A program made the position numbers and the translations under genes. From contig NC_079209.1 of the NCBI RefSeq assembly GCF_026745355.1, positions 7,340,984-7,404,983 on the forward strand: 64,000 bases of DNA, written 5' to 3'. Below, piece after piece: positions 59,908-64,000 of this stretch. Source of the stretch: Beta vulgaris subsp. vulgaris (lineage: Eukaryota; Streptophyta; Magnoliopsida; Caryophyllales; Amaranthaceae). The notes under the pieces are model-generated. The model saw only the letters and a list, made by a program, of their open reading frames with translations. It had not been told where the DNA came from and did not search any database. Within the stretch, counting starts at the first letter, position 1. The number at the start of each line of letters is the position of its first letter.

Positions 59908-61514
59908 GATGGGTTCCTTTTTGGCCCATGAAAATATGAATTTTGGTTATTATAAAAAGAGAAAGACAAGTCATTTGAGGTGAAGGACAATCTTCATAAG
60001 TAAATCAGACAATTGAGTAGTGTTTGCAATACTATATTAAATAGAGTTTATCGAGAAAAGTGCTCCAAATTGAATGACGTTGGTGATAATGTGTATCAAC
60101 AAGATTGTGTAGGTGATGAGAAGTGTATCACAAATGAATTAATGTACTTCATAAAATTGTCCAAAAAAAAAAATTAAGACCAAATTTTGAAGCAAGGGGT
60201 ATGTTAGAATATTGTTTCAAAAAAATTAGTTGAAATAATTTTAGGAATATTAGTTTGTCTTTAGTTACGTTTGACTTATACATATGATATTTAGTGGTTT
60301 TGTTAGTGGCTTTATGATCATTGGTTGATCATGTTTTCCCTTTAATTAGTTAGCTATAGGTTGTTAGTTTGTTAGGCTATATACATTGCTATTGTATGTG
60401 TGTGAATGAGTGTTAAGAAAATGTAGTAAGTATTGGTTTGGTTGGCTGCTCTACGCTCTCCTCTTCTTTCATGATTTTTTGATTTCTCTTATAAGTTAAT
60501 CATCAACAAAAAAAAAAAAACAAACTGCTTAAAATAATAATGCACACATGACTTTGAGGTATGATTTGCAAAATTTTCTTAAACGATAGATAAAGATTAG
60601 TTTAGCAAATTAAAGATTCCAATAAAATATTTATCTCTGATTGCGTTTTTAAACATTGAAGGTGTCTAGACAAGGCTGCAATTATCAATACACAACTAGT
60701 GTTGGAGCAACAAGAGAAAACAAGATGGAGGCTTTGCAAAGTAACTGAAGTAGAGGAAACCAAGATATTTATACGCACAATCCCCTTATGGATGACCTTC
60801 ATCTTTTATGGTATTATATCCTCTCTAAGTGCTACCTACTTTCTTGAGCAAGCCAAACGACTAGATCCTAGGGTGGGAAAGGCAAAAGCCCCTCTTATAC
60901 TCTTCTTGTGGTTCTATGACAAATTTAGAAGAAGCTTCACTGCTAGCTTTTTTTGTACATTTATAGTAAGTGGTCATTTTCTCCCTCGAATTGGGATGGT
61001 TGTCGCCATGGTCTTTGGTGCACTATCTTGTATCACAGCTGCAATGGTTGAGACAAGAAGGCTAGGAATTGTTCAAAGTCATGGATTAATCGACAAGCCA
61101 AAAGAAAGAGTACCTATGACCATATTTTGGCTTTTGCCACAATTCGTGTTGCTTGGTGGCCTTGATGGCATTTATAAGTTGTGTGCTTTTGCCTTTTCAT
61201 ATGATCAAGCCCCTCAATCTATGATTAAGTACTTCAATCTTTTCGCAAGGGGGTTCTTTGGACTTGGGATCATGGGAAGTGTTGCTATAGTCTACCTTGT
61301 GGGTATGATTAGCGAATTGAAAACGGGGACAAGTTGGTTTCATAGCACATTGAATTTAAGCCGCTTAGACAATTATTATTGGTTGTTAGCTTCAATGGTT
61401 ACCGTAAATCTTGCTATTTATCTTTTGGTGGCAAGCTTTCATCGCTATAGGGATTCAAGATTTGCACAGTGGCAGGAAAGGATGCTTGTCTTTATGAAAG
61501 AGGATGATTATTGA

Positions 61515-62600
61515 TGACATTTTAGAATTGATACATATGTAATTCCTCCATTATCCTTCAATTGCAACAATTTCATTTTTGCGGAGTTTTCAAATAATTG
61601 CGGCATTTCCTTGTGTTAGCGATAATGCTAATTAAGAACACCTAGAGTTTCCTAATTAATTTAACAATAAATAAAAAGTTCAAAATATTAAATGAGTAGA
61701 GAAACAATAAAAGAGATGACACAAGGATTAATGTGGTTCAATCAATCTTTACCAACATCCACCAAACGCTAGGACCTTGAAGCTTTCTTAGCCTTTCTAA
61801 TGAAGGAATTACAATATAGAATAAGAAAGAGAAGGAGAGAGAGATATAACTATATTTGTGGGCTAATATGATTCCTAGGGTAATATTATATGACTTCCTA
61901 AAGTTTACAAAGGAACCCAAAACGAAACTCGATATGGGCCAATTTACCCGACCGAGCAGACGGAATGCCCGCTCGAGGCCATAAACCTTAAAACATTTTG
62001 CCTCACACAAACTTCTATAAAGTCACAAAGCCCAAGGCTCGCTCGCTCGGGTCAGATTTCCTATCCAGGTCACCATCACGCCTGCTCTGGCGTTGAAATA
62101 CACACAAGACACGACAAAGGCAAATCAGGTATGCGTGCAGTGCACGCTGGCTGCGTCTATCTCCTTCTTCTCATCAAATCTAAAGAACATATAAATTCTC
62201 CGCCTTGACTTGTATTTCTCCAAACACCTCCAAAATGACCAAAAAAATACCAAATAACTCCAAGGTTTTACCCCATTGGGGCCTATAACAAACAAGAGGA
62301 GAGATTGAAAGGTCAATATTTGAGTATATTTTTATTCTCTTATTTTGGTCTTTTATGTCATTAATTGGTCAATGCTTCAAGTATTTATATTACTTTTAAG
62401 AATATTATATGAAATATTAGCTGGCTAAAATTTGGTATAAACTGCTCTAATTAGCTTATTTTATGGACATTAGATCATCTCGGTCCTTGGAGTCAACAAA
62501 GACTAACAAAGTCTTACATCACAAGATCCAAGCAAGGAAAATAAAGGAAAGGTGAAATAAAAAAAATAAAGCAAAAGGGTGAGACTGAGAGGATGCAAGC
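61515..62600. other. Non-coding region downstream of NPF gene 3
   Basis: Starts with the 3' UTR of gene 3. From about 61690 to 62140 a denser, GC-richer stretch (with GCTCGCTCGCTCGGGT and CCGACCGAGCAGACGG) looks like an old LTR fragment in minus orientation, but no ends or partner were found. The rest is AT-rich with nothing recognised. Confidence 0.4.
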
Positions 62601-62637
62601 TCTAGAGAGAGAATAGGAAGAGAGAGATGCTCTCAAG

Positions 62638-62880
62638 ATGGGGTTTACAAAACCTCGACCACCGAAACCACCCAACCCGTCCATCTCTCCTCTGCTTTTC
62701 TCAAGTCCTCAATCACCCATGGCTCCCAACGTTTCCACCTCACTCTGCGCCGCTGTTTTTCGCAAAACTCAAGTGGAGAAGATGATGATTCACCTTCTCC
62801 AGCCACCTACTCAGCAAAGACGCCATGGCCGACACCTTCGAATTACCCACCACCGACGCCGTGATTGGTTTTCAATCCAG
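62638..62880 (+). CDS. Possible first exon of an unrecognised gene
   Basis: A GA-rich leader (62580-62637) precedes an ATG at 62638 and an 81-codon open frame ending exactly before a strong donor GTAAGT at 62881 (TTTTCAATCCAG-GTAAGT). The predicted start is MGFTKPRPPKPPNPSIS, proline- and serine-rich, followed by an Arg/His-rich part. Another frame offers a late ATG (MADTFELPTTDAVIGFQS). The base composition (C-rich) differs from the surrounding AT-rich DNA, as in plant first exons. The family is not recognised, and no downstream exon could be chosen before the window ends. Confidence 0.35.
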
Positions 62881-64000
62881 GTAAGTATTCTATCTCCTTT
62901 ACTAAATTCATTAATCTTGATTAAGTATAATTTTGCAACAAGTTCTCTAAATTACAAAGAAATCAGGCCTAAATTTCAATTGCTCTCTGTTATGATCAAT
63001 TCCTTTTGGGGGTCGTCTGGTTTCAATATGTATGTCAGTGTATATGATCGTGGTTCATGGAATTCGCCTCAATCTAGCAGCCACCTATGGTGGTTTTGTC
63101 AAATTTATCCATTGGCCATGTATTTTTATGGAATTTAATTTGACAGTGTTGTAAGTTGTATTTCAGTCCTGCTATACTAAGTACTGTTGCATTCTTTACA
63201 ATTGCATTTATCGGTTCACCTCGCAAGTATTAGTGGCTTATAAACCTGTTGTTATAATCGTATGTCATGTACCCCACGATAAATATGTTTTACATTGGTC
63301 GGAATGTATATTCTTAGAGTGGGTTACTGTAATGAAAAAACATGTCTGATTCTTCTATCTGGAAACATTGACACAATTAAGCTCTGTGATCTTTTATTTA
63401 TACTAATGTTTATATACACCTTCGATGCAACACTATCAGTTCTATGTACATCTCGATCGGTGAAATTACTGAAGGCTATGTTTACATGGTACATGAGCTT
63501 GGTTTATTTTTCTATGAGCCATATCATCACTTTTGCCAAGACACTTCAATTTGGGTGTGCGCTAGGATAAATATATTTCCATGGTTAAGCAATATAACAC
63601 TTATTGCAATGATATATACTCTTAGATTATCGCTCTATGAGTATGTGACCAGTGATTGGATAACTATTGTCTTGCAATTACTGAGATGTATACTTCATTT
63701 CATGTCATGCCATTGTATAAAGATTGCTCCCTCTTTGCGAATATATAAGTATGATTGTAATCATATTAATTGCCACAAATCTGTGAGTAAATGCCACTTT
63801 GCTACTATTGTGCCCGACTTTTGGGACTGGCATATAGCCTTGCCCAGCATCATTCGATGCCTGCCTAGACACTTGGTGTCTCTGAAACATTATATGCTCA
63901 ATCACTATGAAATCTATGGTTGGAGGCAATGCAAAGTTTTTGGAAGGCTCATACATTATCACACTATACGACTAATATATGACTTCCAAATGCACCATAA
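62881..64000 (+). other. Probable intron or non-coding DNA to the window end
   Basis: AT-rich, with no recognisable domain or repeat end. If 62638-62880 is an exon, this would be its first intron and further exons lie outside or were not recognised. Confidence 0.3.

Larger units (their letters stand above)
58557..60502 (+). mobile_element. TRIM retrotransposon (copy 2) in intron 3 of NPF gene 3, split by a hAT element
   Basis: Same family as 15004-16123. The left repeat probably starts TGTTGGAATTTTG (58557) and ends CTTATAAGTTAATCA (58915). The primer-binding site TGGTATCAAAACAT follows, then the shared core (ATCAACTACGGCAAGTAATG). After the hAT insertion the core continues (GATGGGTTCCTTTTTGGCCC) to the purine tract AGCAAGGGGTA and the right repeat 60202-60502, which ends with the same CTTATAAGTTAATCA. 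The middle of the left repeat (58585-58880) does not match and carries a telomere-like tract, so it was replaced or invaded. No exact target duplication was seen. Confidence 0.75.
56032..61514 (+). pseudogene. NPF (NRT1/PTR) family transporter, NPF5.5-like, gene 3 (one nonsense codon)
   Basis: Exons 2-4 are 56032-56252 (221 nt), 57851-58407 (557 nt) and 60662-61514 (853 nt), all with GT/AG borders and the same phases as the paralogues. Exon 2: LWLMMVYLTDVWELELVHAA ... HLADAFLGN. Exon 3: GIGLIWLSTPPVLGK, then a TGTTTG hexamer repeat (58063-58096) coding CVCVCVCVC. A TGA at 58184-58186 stands where gene 2 has a Gly codon (FGIG); the frame then continues unbroken to LLPHTKSLG. Exon 4: CLDKAAI ... 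SRLDNYYWLLA ... MKEDDY, intact helices 7-12. One point mutation (GGA to TGA) is enough to explain the break. As written the protein would end after about helix 5. The intact exon 4 suggests very recent loss, a sequence error, or a null allele. Confidence 0.85.

Noticed and set aside
1..64000. CRISPR arrays, bacterial operons or phage-like systems
   Set aside because: All repeats are explained as transposon ends, LTRs or tandem arrays; spliced genes and plant element types exclude a prokaryotic origin.

Overview
The window is plant nuclear DNA, almost certainly from a dicot. Its host genes are spliced and AT-rich with GT/AG introns, they belong to the plant NPF (NRT1/PTR) transporter family, and everything around them is nested plant transposons (LINE, Ty1/copia, Ty3/gypsy, CACTA, hAT, TRIM, MITE, SINE). 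No species is assigned, because nothing here is diagnostic enough by eye.

Host genes. Three NPF paralogues, most like the NPF5.5 type, share one four-exon layout with identical intron positions and phases. Gene 1 (minus, 9702-16831) has all four exons joining in frame, giving about 607 aa. Gene 2 (minus, 23772-26976) has intact exons 2-4; its tiny first exon was not found. Gene 3 (plus, 56032-61514) keeps all splice sites and frames but has one TGA in exon 3, so it looks like a fresh pseudogene. Genes 2 and 3 are divergent, with about 28 kb of nested transposons between them. All three lack the ExxE[R/K] motif of helix 1 and carry a cysteine-rich stretch before helix 5. A possible first exon of an unrelated gene lies at 62638-62880.

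Layout. 1-1013: tail of a gypsy-type LTR. 1014-7313: L1-type LINE with poly-A and frameshifts in C runs. 7496-7843: Stowaway-like MITE. 8138-8330: SINE-like repeat. 9702-16831: NPF gene 1, whose introns hold a decayed LINE (10790-12960) and a TRIM (15004-16123). 17297-17443: SINE. 17537-22148: internally deleted Tat-type gypsy element with two LTRs, gag, integrase ends, a tandem array and an antisense ORF. 22600-22790: second copy of the 8.1 kb repeat. 23772-26976: NPF gene 2. 28782-32992: decayed minus-strand copia hit by a CACTA element, a MITE and the edge of another CACTA element. 33900-38060: LTR-retrotransposon remnant with tandem repeats. 38463-40035: CACTA element. 40182-46527: copia element (TSD ATTCG) split by a 1.8 kb solo LTR (TSD CCCAC). 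47110-54753: minus-strand copia element (TSD CTATT) whose 5' LTR is split by a 4.6 kb CACTA element (TSD GCA). 55320-55500: SINE. 56032-61514: NPF gene 3, whose third intron holds a second TRIM split by a hAT element.

The strongest results are insertion histories proved by target-site duplications and by intact sister copies in the same window, and the shared unusual features of the NPF cluster. No clearly new enzymatic or defence system was recognised. The best candidates for something undescribed are the gene-like unit inside the 4.6 kb CACTA element, the CACTA family with alternating AAGGGCTGCG arrays, and the cysteine-rich NPF variant.
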